In this document: piece by piece, positions 51,258 through 61,100 of the stretch
Position numbering within the stretch: position 1 is the first letter of the stretch
Layout of the letters: each line of letters starts with the position of its first letter
Source: Pseudomonadota bacterium
Lineage (GTDB): Bacteria > Myxococcota_A > Polyangia > Haliangiales > Haliangiaceae
NCBI GenBank assembly: GCA_022360315.1
Contig: JAKSDA010000594.1
Span: 1 to 64,000 of the forward strand
Reading direction: 5' to 3'
Length of the DNA stretch: 64,000 nt
Made by a program: the position numbers and the translations under genes
The notes under the pieces: model-generated
Told to the model about the DNA's origin: nothing
Databases searched by the model: none
Seen by the model: the letters and a program-made list of their open reading frames with translations, nothing else

Positions 51258-52105
51258 ACCAGCTGTGGAATTCGCGCCCCATGCGCAAGCTGCGCCGCGA
51301 TCGCTTGGCCATGATGTGCCTGATGGTCATCGCGCTCTACGCCCTGGTCGCCGTGTCGGTTGCACTGGGTTTTTTTGCCACCGAATACGACGCGCGGGTC
51401 GGCGACAATTACCAGGAGCCGTCGGCCGACTCGTGGCTGTACTGGCTGGGCACCGATCGCCAGGGCCGCAGCATCATGGTCCGCACCATCTATTCGACCA
51501 AGATCGCCTTTATCGTCGGTCTGGTGACTGCATCGGTCGGCGTGACCATCGGCGCCATCCTGGGCGGCATTGCCGGTTATTTCGGCAAAACCGTCGACGA
51601 CGTGGTTGTCTATTTGTACTCGACCATTCAATCGATTCCCTATCTCATTCTTCTCATCGCGTTGACCTATATCGCGGGCAAGGGACTTTTTGGCATCTAC
51701 GTGGCCTTCTGTGCCACGTTCTGGGTCGGGCCGTGCCGGGTGGTGCGCGGCGAGGTGCTCAAATTGCGCGAAGCCGAATATGTCAGTTCGGCCCGAGCCA
51801 TGGGCTACGGCAAATGGCGCATCTTGTTTCGCCACGTCATGCCCAACACCATGCACCTGGTTCTGGTCTACTTTGCCCTGCTCTTTGTCGGCGCCATCAA
51901 ATCCGAGGTCATTCTGAGCTTTCTCGGCCTCGGAGTTCAGGGCGAGCCGAGCTGGGGCATCATGATCAACCAGGCCAGAGCCGAGCTGATCAACGGCTTT
52001 TACTGGCAGATCGGCGCGGCCACGGCGGGCATGTTTGGCCTGGTTTTGTGTTTCAATATCTTTGCCGACGCCTTGCAGGACGCCCTCGACCCGAAGAGTA
52101 CCTGA
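51254..52105 (+). CDS. Peptide ABC transporter permease, DppC/OppC type
   Basis: 283 residues from ATG 51254, whose ATGA overlaps the previous stop. Hallmarks: N-terminal RKLRRDRLAMMCLMVI, LGTDRQGRSIMVRTIYSTKI, GYFGKTVDDVVVYLYSTIQS, the coupling loop YVSSARAMGYGKWRILFRHV and LSFLGLGVQGEPSWGIMI near the end. Partners DppB-type permease to form the channel. Complete. Confidence 0.94.
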   Translation: MNQLWNSRPMRKLRRDRLAMMCLMVIALYALVAVSVALGFFATEYDARVGDNYQEPSADSWLYWLGTDRQGRSIMVRTIYSTKIAFIVGLVTASVGVTIGAILGGIAGYFGKTVDDVVVYLYSTIQSIPYLILLIALTYIAGKGLFGIYVAFCATFWVGPCRVVRGEVLKLREAEYVSSARAMGYGKWRILFRHVMPNTMHLVLVYFALLFVGAIKSEVILSFLGLGVQGEPSWGIMINQARAELINGFYWQIGAATAGMFGLVLCFNIFADALQDALDPKST

Positions 52106-52162
52106 TCGCTCTGTGCGTGACCCGGGCGACGCATGACCAGCGCGGTCGCCCCGGAGAGTTGC

Positions 52163-53290
52163 ATGTCTGAAACCGACAAATCCGAGCCACTTTTGCGGGT
52201 GACTGACCTGGAGACGACCTTTTTTACCGACGAGGGCACTCTGCGCGCGGTCGAGGGAGTCAGCTTTTCGCTTGGCAAGGGCGAAACGCTGGGCATCGTG
52301 GGCGAGTCGGGGTGCGGCAAGACCGTGACCAGCAAATCGATCATGCGACTCATCCCGGATCCGCCGGGCCGCATCACCCGGGGGTCGATCGTCTTTCGCG
52401 GCGAAGATCTGGTCAATGCCAGCGACGAGCGCATGCAGGCCATCCGCGGCGATCGCATTGCCATGATCTTTCAGGAGCCCATGACAGCGCTCAACCCGGT
52501 ATTCACCATCGGCTGGCAGATCGAGGAAGCGCTGGTCCTGCACCGGCAAAAACTGGGCCGCATGGAGCGCCGCCGGCGGGCCCGGGAAATGCTCGAAAAA
52601 GTCGGCATGCCGGCGCCCGAACGCCGTCTTGACGAATATCCCCATCAGCTCTCGGGCGGCATGCGCCAGCGCGCGATGATCGCCATGGCCCTTTGCTGCA
52701 ACCCCGACCTTCTCATCGCCGACGAGCCGACCACTGCCCTGGACGTGACCATTCAGGCCCAGGTATTGCGCTTGATCGCCAAGCTGAAAGAAGAGCTGGA
52801 CACCGCGATCATCTTGATCACCCACGATCTGGGCGTGGTCGCCGAGGTCTGCGACCGGGTCATTGTCATGTATGCGGCGCAGATCGTCGAGGACGCTCCC
52901 ATCGACGACATTTTTCATCGACCCGCCCATCCCTACACCCGGGCTCTGTTGCGGTCCATTCCGACCAAGGGCAAAAAGGTTCACGGCGCCAAGCTCTACA
53001 CCATTCCCGGCATGGTTCCCGATCTGCGCCACCTTGCCGCCGGCTGTCGCTTTCGCGGCCGTTGCGACAGGGAAGAGTCGCGCTGTGCCGAGGCCGAACC
53101 CGAACTCGAGCAGTTTGGCTCCGACCGCCGGGTGCGCTGTTTTTTTCCGGTCGAACCTGCCGAAACAACCGCTGCTGATATGCCGTCGCCCGGGCGTCCG
53201 GCTATTCGATCGGAGGCACTGTCAGCCGAGACGCCGTCGGCCGGGGCATCGGACGCCTCGGCCGAGGACCAAGAGGAGTCGCAGTCATGA
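52163..53290 (+). CDS. Peptide ABC transporter ATPase, DppD/OppD type
   Basis: 375 residues from ATG 52163, with GGAGAG five bases upstream; an ATG at 52133 lacks it. Walker A GESGCGKT, Q-loop IFQEPMTALNP, signature LSGGMRQRAMIAMA, Walker B LLIADEPTTALD and H-loop THDLG. The C-terminal peptide-importer motif is present: HPYTRALLRSIP and a Cys cluster (AGCRFRGRCDREESRC) that binds an iron-sulphur cluster in relatives. The last 45 residues are an acidic, Ala/Ser-rich tail not usual in the family. The stop overlaps the next start. Confidence 0.94.
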   Translation: MSETDKSEPLLRVTDLETTFFTDEGTLRAVEGVSFSLGKGETLGIVGESGCGKTVTSKSIMRLIPDPPGRITRGSIVFRGEDLVNASDERMQAIRGDRIAMIFQEPMTALNPVFTIGWQIEEALVLHRQKLGRMERRRRAREMLEKVGMPAPERRLDEYPHQLSGGMRQRAMIAMALCCNPDLLIADEPTTALDVTIQAQVLRLIAKLKEELDTAIILITHDLGVVAEVCDRVIVMYAAQIVEDAPIDDIFHRPAHPYTRALLRSIPTKGKKVHGAKLYTIPGMVPDLRHLAAGCRFRGRCDREESRCAEAEPELEQFGSDRRVRCFFPVEPAETTAADMPSPGRPAIRSEALSAETPSAGASDASAEDQEESQS

Positions 53291-54261
53291 GCCTGGTCAA
53301 GGCCGAACAGGTGGTCAAGCATTTTCCCATCAAGGGCGGTTTACTCGGCCGCGAAAAAGCCCGTGTGCACGCGGTCAACGGCGTCGATCTCGACATTGCT
53401 GCGGGCGAGTGCGTCGGTCTGGTCGGCGAATCGGGCTGTGGCAAATCGACTCTGGGCAAGGTGCTGGTCAGGTTGCACGAGCCCACCTCGGGCAAGGTCT
53501 ATTTTGACGGCCAGGACATCACGCATCTGTCCTACGACCAGCTCAGACCGCTCAAGCGGCGCATGCAGATCATTTTTCAGGACCCGTACGGCTCGCTCAA
53601 CCCGCGCATGACAGTCGAGCAGATCCTGGCCGAAGTGCTGCAGTTTCACCGCATCGTGCCCAAACAGGATATTTCCGGGCGCATCGACCAGCTGCTCGAG
53701 ATGGCCGGATTGCGCTCAGAGGTGCGGCGCAAATATCCCCACGAATTTTCCGGCGGGCAGCGACAGCGTATTGGAATTGCCCGGGCCCTGGCAGTCGAGC
53801 CGACTTTTATCCTGGCCGACGAGCCGGTCTCGGCGCTCGACGTCTCGATCCAGGCGCAGATCCTCAATTTGCTCGCCGACCTGCGCCAGGAGCTGACCCT
53901 CACCTATCTCTTTGTCTCTCACGATCTCAAAGTCGTGCAGCATTTTTGCGAGCGAGTGGAGATCATGTATCTGGGCTATATTGTCGAGCGACTGTCGTGT
54001 GACGACCTGGAAGCCGACGTGGTGCATCCGTACTCGAAAGCCCTGCTCGGCGCCATACCGATCGACGACCCGCGCGACCGCCAACAACGGCCCGTACTCG
54101 AGGGCGATGTGCCCTCGCCCATCGATCTGCCGCCCGGCTGCCCGTTTGCCGCTCGCTGTCCACACACCGACGAGCGGTGCCGAAACGAAAATCCCCAGCT
54201 CATCGAGCTCGCCGCCGGCCATGGTGTGGCCTGCCACGCGGTGCAAGAACAGCGCATCTGA
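53287..54261 (+). CDS. Peptide ABC transporter ATPase, DppF/OppF type
   Basis: 324 residues from ATG 53287, overlapping the preceding TGA as ATGA. The motifs are GESGCGKSTLGKVLVRL, IFQDPYGSLNPRMTV, SGGQRQRIGIARALA, FILADEPVSALDVSIQ and SHDLKVV. The C-terminus has HPYSKALLGAIP, GDVPSPIDLPPGCPFAARCP and a second set of Cys ligands. Pairs with the DppD-type ATPase. It ends the operon; about 170 bp later the next gene converges. Confidence 0.94.
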   Translation: MSLVKAEQVVKHFPIKGGLLGREKARVHAVNGVDLDIAAGECVGLVGESGCGKSTLGKVLVRLHEPTSGKVYFDGQDITHLSYDQLRPLKRRMQIIFQDPYGSLNPRMTVEQILAEVLQFHRIVPKQDISGRIDQLLEMAGLRSEVRRKYPHEFSGGQRQRIGIARALAVEPTFILADEPVSALDVSIQAQILNLLADLRQELTLTYLFVSHDLKVVQHFCERVEIMYLGYIVERLSCDDLEADVVHPYSKALLGAIPIDDPRDRQQRPVLEGDVPSPIDLPPGCPFAARCPHTDERCRNENPQLIELAAGHGVACHAVQEQRI

Positions 54262-54429
54262 CCGACGCAGCTGGCCTGTGCAACGTCCCGTCCGGCCCGG
54301 GCGCGGACGGCAGAAACCCGGCAACCTGGCGCCAACCGCGTGCTGCGGTCAGGCCCACGTCCCCGGTGTGTCAGTCGAGGTTCGAGACAGCGCTGAGGTT
54401 TGCGGCCAGCTCGCAGCAACGCCGAGTTG

Positions 54430-57168
54430 TCAGCGCGCGAGCGGATGCTCGGCAAGCCAGCGCACAGCCCGGTCGAGCATGAGCTGATTGCCCAGCCGAT
54501 GGTAGTGATCGCGCGCTGCTCCGGCCAGCTCGATGGCTCGCTTGCGACCATTGCCCGCAGCCCACAGGGCCCGGGCCAGGGTGAGCTGAATTTCGGCACG
54601 GTACGCTTGATCGTCGAGAGCCAGGGCCCGCTGCAACGCCTTTACGCTCTCTGCGGGTTTCTGCCGGGCCAGATGGAATTCGCCGATAATGAGTAGCGGC
54701 CATGCCAGTTCGGGGTGATCAGGCCCGTAGGCTTTTTCGAATGTCAAAAGAGCGCGCTCGAGATACGGCCCGGCTGCCCTGGGCTTTTCTGCGCGTACAA
54801 GGGCGCGGCCCAACCCGGCGAGTGGGTACATCGAGTAGGGATGGTCGGGGCCGAACGCCTTTTCTTTAATGGCCAGGGCCCGCTGGTAGCTGGCCACGGC
54901 CTGCTCGTACTCGCCCATATATACAAGAATGACACCCAGGTTGTTGAGCGATATGGCCAGATCGGGATGATCGCGGCCCAATGCCTTTTCTTCGATGGCC
55001 AGGGCCCGCTGGTAGCTGGCAACGGCCTGCTTGTACTCGCCCAATTCCTGCAGCGCAATGGCCAGATTATTGAGCGTAATTGCCACTTCGGGATGGTCGG
55101 AGCCGAGGATTTTTTCACGAATAGCCAGGCAGCTTTCCAATGTTGTCCTGGCTTCTCGGTGCCTCGCCGTTATCAAGAACACTCCCGCCACTGTGTATAG
55201 CGAACTGGCCCGTACCAGGTCATCATCGGCCCGCTCGGTGGCAGCGTCCAGTGCTTGCAGCAATGGCTGTACGTCCCGGGGGCGCCCCTGGCCCTGCGCG
55301 ATAACCGCTACCAGTCCCCCCCACGTTCTTGCCACCAACACGTCGTCCTTGGCCCTGGCCGCCATCTGGATCGCTGCTCGCAACATCGATTCTGCACCGG
55401 CGTGATCACCGACTGCGTCTTTCAGAATTCCCGTCCAGAACAACGTTTGAGCCCGGGTCGGCGCATGGTCCAGAGCAGCCATGTCGGTGAGCAGCGCCTC
55501 GCCCTGCTCGACTCCCTCATGGTACTTGCCGGTATCGAACAAAACCCGCAGCCGATCGACCTCGGGTTGGACAGCCTCCACTCGAGCGCGCAGCCGGGGA
55601 TCTTCGGGCGGCGGTACCGCCGCGGTGAGCGCCTCGACATCGCCGCAGTAGTCGATGGGAGGCAAGTCTCGGGCTGCAGACACGGCTTTTGCGACCAGCG
55701 CTCGATCGACCGATCGGGCCAGCAGTTCGACCAACGTGGCCAGCTGATCGCGCCGTCGATTCAGGCAGGCAATGCGCCGGTACATCATCTTATCAGACTG
55801 CTTTCTCTCGACCTGGGTGGCCCTGCAGGTCTCGATGCGCATGGCTGTCCACCGGCCGGCGTAGTCGTCCAGTATGACCGACACCCGGTCATAGGTATCG
55901 GCCGCATACGACAGTCCAGTACCGACAAACGCGGCCCGAATGTGGGCCCCGAGCTGGTCGTTCCAGACGTGCTCGAGCTCTCGCTCCACCCCCTGGCACA
56001 CCGGGCCGCTGTCCTCGCGCAGCTCAGTCCAGCCGAGCACCGACCACGCCACCACCGCGGTCAACGCAACCCCGGCGAACGCTGCCAGCCGCGCCCGGGC
56101 TTTGCGGCGCTGAGCTGGATCGTCTTGCAGGACCGCGATGAGCGCATTCATCGACGGGTACCGCTGTGCGGGCTCGGGCGCCAGGCCGCGCACCACCAGC
56201 GGGTACAGCCACGCCGGCACCTCGCTGTCCGACGGCGGCAGCGCGCTCTGGCCTCGCATCTTGTCCCGGACCAGAGCGGCGAGGTCGTGGCCAGGCCGCT
56301 CCACCGCAAAGGGCAAACGACGGTACAGATCCCGGTACAGTGAGACGCAAAAGCTGTACTGATCGGCCGCTGGTCCGAATTCGCCGGCAAAACACTCGGG
56401 CGCCATGAACACCGGAGTTCCCATCGCGACTCCGGTCGCGGTCAAGCGTTGGTTCAGCCGACTCCTGCCCAGGTTGCCCCGGGGCGACCCGGAGTCCTCG
56501 ACCGTGCTCGAGTCCTCGGCCGTGCTCGAGTCCTCGACCGTGCTCGAGTCCTCGACCGTGCTCGAGTCCGCCGCCGGATCTCGGTCCATGCCGGTATCTT
56601 GCTCATGTGCTTTGGCCAGGCCGAAATCGGCCACCCGGACCCGTCCGTCCTTGCCGACCAGAATATTGGCCGGTTTGATATCCCGGTGGATCAGACCCTG
56701 CTCATGGGCCGCCGCAATACCGCGCGCGGCTTGCAGATACACTCCCAGCACGTCGCGCCAACCCGGTCGCGGCTCGCGCTCGCTCCATCGGTCGAGCGAC
56801 TCGCCGTCGATCAACTCCATGGCGATGAACACGCGGCCTTTGTACACGCCGGTGTCGTAGACGTTGATTACATTGGGATGAGACAGCCGGGCCAGGGCCA
56901 TGGCCTCTCGCTGCAGTCGCTTGCCCTCGCAGTCCGACGCGCTGGCATGCAGAAGTTTGAGAGCCACCCGGCGATCGAGCTTGTGATCATTGGCCGCGTA
57001 TACCGCACCCATGCCGCCGCGTCCGATCTCGTCCACGATGATATAACGCCCGACCGCGGCTATCGCCCCGGCACTCGATTCGCCCTTTGCCGACTCCGCA
57101 AACGATTCCCTGCTCGCAGCGCGCTTCGCCGGGACGGTCGGAGCAGTCGCGTCGTCGAACCTGTCCAT
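54430..57168 (-). CDS. Membrane serine/threonine kinase with TPR ectodomain and repeat-bearing activation loop
   Basis: 912 residues from ATG 57168. Kinase domain about 40-340: IGRGGMGAVYAAND, VALKLL, IHRDIKPANILV and VADFGLAK. Between DFG and the MAPE motif lies an unusually long loop holding four DSSTVE/DSSTAE units, rich in acidic residues and Ser/Thr. One membrane helix follows (about 352-372, AFAGVALTAVVAWSVLGW). The exported half has Cys residues and, at the end, three kinesin-light-chain-type TPRs (HPEVAITLNNLAIALQELGE, and similar). It should sense extracytoplasmic partners and signal inward by phosphorylation. It is divergent, across a decayed gene, from the STAND-type kinase. Confidence 0.9.
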   Translation of the reverse strand: MDRFDDATAPTVPAKRAASRESFAESAKGESSAGAIAAVGRYIIVDEIGRGGMGAVYAANDHKLDRRVALKLLHASASDCEGKRLQREAMALARLSHPNVINVYDTGVYKGRVFIAMELIDGESLDRWSEREPRPGWRDVLGVYLQAARGIAAAHEQGLIHRDIKPANILVGKDGRVRVADFGLAKAHEQDTGMDRDPAADSSTVEDSSTVEDSSTAEDSSTVEDSGSPRGNLGRSRLNQRLTATGVAMGTPVFMAPECFAGEFGPAADQYSFCVSLYRDLYRRLPFAVERPGHDLAALVRDKMRGQSALPPSDSEVPAWLYPLVVRGLAPEPAQRYPSMNALIAVLQDDPAQRRKARARLAAFAGVALTAVVAWSVLGWTELREDSGPVCQGVERELEHVWNDQLGAHIRAAFVGTGLSYAADTYDRVSVILDDYAGRWTAMRIETCRATQVERKQSDKMMYRRIACLNRRRDQLATLVELLARSVDRALVAKAVSAARDLPPIDYCGDVEALTAAVPPPEDPRLRARVEAVQPEVDRLRVLFDTGKYHEGVEQGEALLTDMAALDHAPTRAQTLFWTGILKDAVGDHAGAESMLRAAIQMAARAKDDVLVARTWGGLVAVIAQGQGRPRDVQPLLQALDAATERADDDLVRASSLYTVAGVFLITARHREARTTLESCLAIREKILGSDHPEVAITLNNLAIALQELGEYKQAVASYQRALAIEEKALGRDHPDLAISLNNLGVILVYMGEYEQAVASYQRALAIKEKAFGPDHPYSMYPLAGLGRALVRAEKPRAAGPYLERALLTFEKAYGPDHPELAWPLLIIGEFHLARQKPAESVKALQRALALDDQAYRAEIQLTLARALWAAGNGRKRAIELAGAARDHYHRLGNQLMLDRAVRWLAEHPLAR
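56494..56565 (-). repeat. Four 18-bp tandem repeats in the kinase activation loop
   Basis: Units start at 56494, 56512, 56530 and 56548 (GTCCTCGACCGTGCTCGA), with one substitution in the second. On the minus strand each encodes DSSTVE (one DSSTAE). 18 bp keeps the frame, so copy number can vary freely. Confidence 0.95.
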
Positions 57169-57273
57169 GCTACATCAAGGCTACCACAGCGCACCGAATG
57201 CGCCGGCGCCCGGCGAGCCAGCACAAACAAAGGTTACTGCATCAGCCCGATATCGCCGCTGGCACCGGACTGA

Positions 57274-57892
57274 GATAACCGGTCAGACGCATTCGGCGAT
57301 GCGCAAATTTCCTTCTACGAGGTCCGCGCCACGGCGACACAGCGACCGATGTGGGCAGAGAATTTGTCGCCTACGTCGGTCCACCCGGCCAGAAATTCAA
57401 CTTCGCCGACAATCCCGGCGTGTTTTCCCATCTCTACCTGACTGGCTACGTCGCCGGCACCCAGGTCACGATCCTCGACGCCGACACCGGACACGGTAGG
57501 CTCACCGGTTTATCACCAGCAGGACGGTTCGAGTGGAAGTACGGTCCACGCGAGGGCGCGTTCATGTTCGAAACATCGATGTGCAGGTGTTCCGCATGGT
57601 CACGCTCAATTGCTCGGCCACGGTTCACATCCGGCAGATCGGCCATGCCGGTGTCATGCACGACGAGCGCTACGTGCGGCTGGAGGACCAGAGTGTGGCC
57701 AGACTGGCAGATATGGCGCCAGCGCTGGTCCTGGCTCATAGCGGGGTGGGTACCTTTGACGTTGGCGGGGCGACGAATCCGCGTTGCTGCACCGAGTTCT
57801 CTGCCGACGGCTGCCCCGCGCTCTGTGCCACCATGGAGCGGTGCACCTGTCAGATCGATCCCCGCTGTCCGACCGAATGCTGCACCATGTGA
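57274..57892 (+). pseudogene. Decayed gene with two frameshifts and a Cys-rich end
   Basis: Coding-like sequence moves through three frames. 57274-57330 reads DAFGDAQISFYEVRA after an in-frame TGA, with no start. About 57331-57570 reads DTATDVGREFVAYVGPPGQK and on to GRFEWKYGPREGAFMFE. About 57575-57892 reads IDVQVFRMVTLNCSATVH, ending in a Cys-rich stretch (CCTEFSADGCPALCA, CTCQIDPRCPTECC; nine Cys). Both frame changes go the same way, as single-base losses would produce. No family recognised. Alternative: only the last part is a real gene, starting at ATG 57596 (98 residues). Between two kinase genes. Confidence 0.55.
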
Positions 57893-58119
57893 GAGATGGG
57901 TGGGCGGCGAGCGATCCATCGTTGGTTACCCAGGACGTCTACAGAAGAACCAGGGCGTCGCCCTTTGTCTGCCCCACCATGAGATCGGGCAATGTATGAG
58001 TTGCTGCAAACAGCAAATTGTCTCACAGCCTCGACTGTCGGTGTGATAGAGTCGTCCAACGTACAGACATGTAGTGTTCAAGTAGATCGACTCGATATGC
58101 GGGGAGAGGGACCCATACC

Positions 58120-61100
58120 ATGGACGAGCAAACGCCCGTTGTCGACGCCCTTGACGATTCCGGTGACGCTGAGGCGACGATTAGCGGCGATCGGTGGCAC
58201 GCTGAAGTAACCAACCCCGGCGCCGTGGAAACCGGCGATGTTGCGTCGGGTATTATCCAACCTCGCCGGGTCGCGCCTCCCGATGCCCAGACCGCGCTGG
58301 CCAGCCAGCCGCCGCCGGTGCCGGCCGCACCGCGGCGGCGAGGTTCTTCGCCGGGGCAAATTCCCCCGCGAACCCTGCCCCAGGGCAGCTCGCAGATTCC
58401 GGCGACGCCCGCCTCGGTGAGGGCTGCGCCAGCGGCCGACACCCTGCTGCCGGTCGCCCCTGTGGACCCGGAGCTATCGCCGAGAACGCCGGCATCTGCG
58501 CCGTCCGGGTCGGCTGGTTCGGGCAGCCATTCGACCGGTTCCGGGGCTGTCGATGTGCGGCTGCCCAAACCCGGCACCACCATCGGCCATTACGAGCTGA
58601 TCCGCGAGATCGGACGGGGCGGCATGGGTGCGGTTTATGTCGCGCGCGACACCAAGCTCGGCCGTCGCGTAGCGATCAAATTTTTGATCAGTGATCAGCA
58701 AGAGGTGACGGTTCGGTTTCTGATGGAAGCCCGGGTGACCGCCCAGTTCAACCACGAGAACATCGTGGTCATCCACGAGGCCGACGAGCACGACGGCAAT
58801 CCGTACATGGTCCTCGAGTTCCTGCAGGGCCAGCCGCTGTCCCGGCTCATTCGCAAGAGCAAGCGGCTGCCGCCCAGCCGCGCGGTCGAGTTGATGCTGC
58901 CGGTCGCCCGCGCGCTTGCCGCGGCTCACAAACGCAATATTGTCCACCGCGATCTCAAGCCGGACAATGTGTTTGTCACCGACGCCGGCACGGTCAAGGT
59001 GCTCGACTTTGGTATCGCCAAACTCAAGGGGCTCGACATCGGTGTTGCCGAGCTGGTCGAGATCGCCAAGAAGCGCGGCGAGTCCGGCCCTGACGGGGCT
59101 GCACCCAGGCGATCGAAGAAAAAGAAATCGCGCAAAGCGTCGCCCGAGGACAGCATTACCGGACCGACCACCGACCTGACCCGGGCCGGTGCGATCATGG
59201 GCACGCTGGCCTATATGTCGCCCGAGCAGTGGGGAATCGGCGAGGTCGATGCGCAGACTGACATCTGGGCGGTGGGCATTCTGTTATTCCGCATGATCGC
59301 GGGCCAGCATCCGCTGGCCCCGCTGCGCGGCTGGGAGTTGGCGGTGACTGCCAATCTCGACCAGCCGATGCCGAGTGTGCGCACGGTTGCGCCCGATGTG
59401 TCCGACGAACTGGCCGACATTATCGACCGCTGTCTCTTCAAGGAGAAGCGGTACCGCATGGCCAGTGCCGAGGCCCTGGTCAATGCCCTCGAGACCTTGC
59501 TGCCGGGCCGTTACGGCCGCAAGCTGCGCCCCGACGAGAGCCCGTACGCCGGTCTCAGTGCTTTTCAAGAGGCCGACGCCGATCGGTTTTTTGGCCGCTC
59601 CAAGGAGATCGCCAGCATGGTATCGCGGCTGCGCGATCACCCGATCATCGGGGTGGTCGGTCCATCCGGGGTCGGCAAGTCGTCCTTTGTCCGCGCCGGT
59701 GTGGTCCCGGTGCTCAAGGCCTCGGGTGAGACCTGGGAGACTCTGGTCGTACGGCCGGGTCGGACTCCCATGCTCGCTCTTGCCCATCTGGTCTCCGGCA
59801 TGGTCAGCCAATCGTCGACCACCCTGGTCGACGATCTGACCGAGCAGCAGGCCATCATGCAACGTCTGTACGCCGAGCCCGGGTATTTGGGCTCGGTCCT
59901 GCGCAATCGGGCGCGCCGCAAAGAGCGCAAGATCCTGGTCTTTATCGATCAGTTCGAAGAGCTCTACACGATGAGTCCAGACCTGGGCGAGCGCCTGGCC
60001 TTTACCCGCTGTCTGGCTGGTGTCGCCGACGACGCGACCACGCCGCTTCGCATTGTACTGTCGATTCGTTCGGACTTTCTCGATCGGGTGGCCGAAGACC
60101 CGTACTTCATGGCGGAGTTGAGTCAGTCGCTGTTCTTTCTCACTCCGCCCAACCGAGACGGCCTGCGCGAGGCCATTGTCGAGCCGGCGCAGATGGCGTC
60201 GTACGAGTTCGAGCAGGAGCGCATGGTCGAGGACATGCTCAACCACCTCGAAACCACGCCCGGGGCGCTGCCGCTTCTGCAGTTTACTGCCTCCAAGTTG
60301 TGGGAGGCTCGCGACTCGCACCGCAAGCTGTTGACCGAGCACAGCTATGTGCAGATGGGCGGGGTGGTCGGCGCCCTGGCCAGCCACGCCGACGCGGTGG
60401 TCAACGAGTTGGCACCGCAAGCGCAAGCGCTGGTCAGAGCGATCATGTTGCGCCTGGTCACCCCCGAGCGGACCCGTGCGCTGGCCACTGTGGGCGATCT
60501 GTACGAACTCTCGCCGCAGCCGGCCGATGTGCAGCGACTGGTCGACCACCTGGTTCAGGCCCGTCTTTTGACTGTGCACACCGGCGAGATGCAGGTGGTC
60601 GGGGCCGACACGGGTCCATCGGTCGAGATCGTGCACGAATCGCTGATTCACGGCTGGCCGCGTTTGCGCCACTGGCTCGACGAAAACCAGGAGGATGCGG
60701 CGTTTCTCGACCACCTTCGCAACGCGGCCAAGCAGTGGCAGAACAAGGGCTATGCCGGCGGACTGTTGTGGCGGGGCGACGCCATGGAAGAAGCGCGCCT
60801 GTGGCACCGCACGTTTCGCGGTCAGCTACCCGAGTTGCAGCAGGCATTTTTGCACGAGACCTTTGCCCTGGCCAACCGGGCGCAGAACCGCAAGCGCATC
60901 GCCATTGCGTCCATGTTCACCCTGCTCACCCTGGTTGCGGTGGCCGCGATCGTCGCGCTTCTGTGGATTCGCGACGCCGAGAAAGAAGCTCGCATGGCCG
61001 AGAATACGGCCAATCAGAACATGCTCATGGCGCAGAGCGCAGAGCGCAAAGTTCGCGATCAACTCGATATCATCCAACGCAAGGAGGCGGCCCGGGTCAC

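Noticed and set aside
51221..53032. 603-residue minus-strand frame
   Set aside because: Antisense shadow of the DppC and DppD genes in high-GC DNA; no domains and covers genes with full motif sets.
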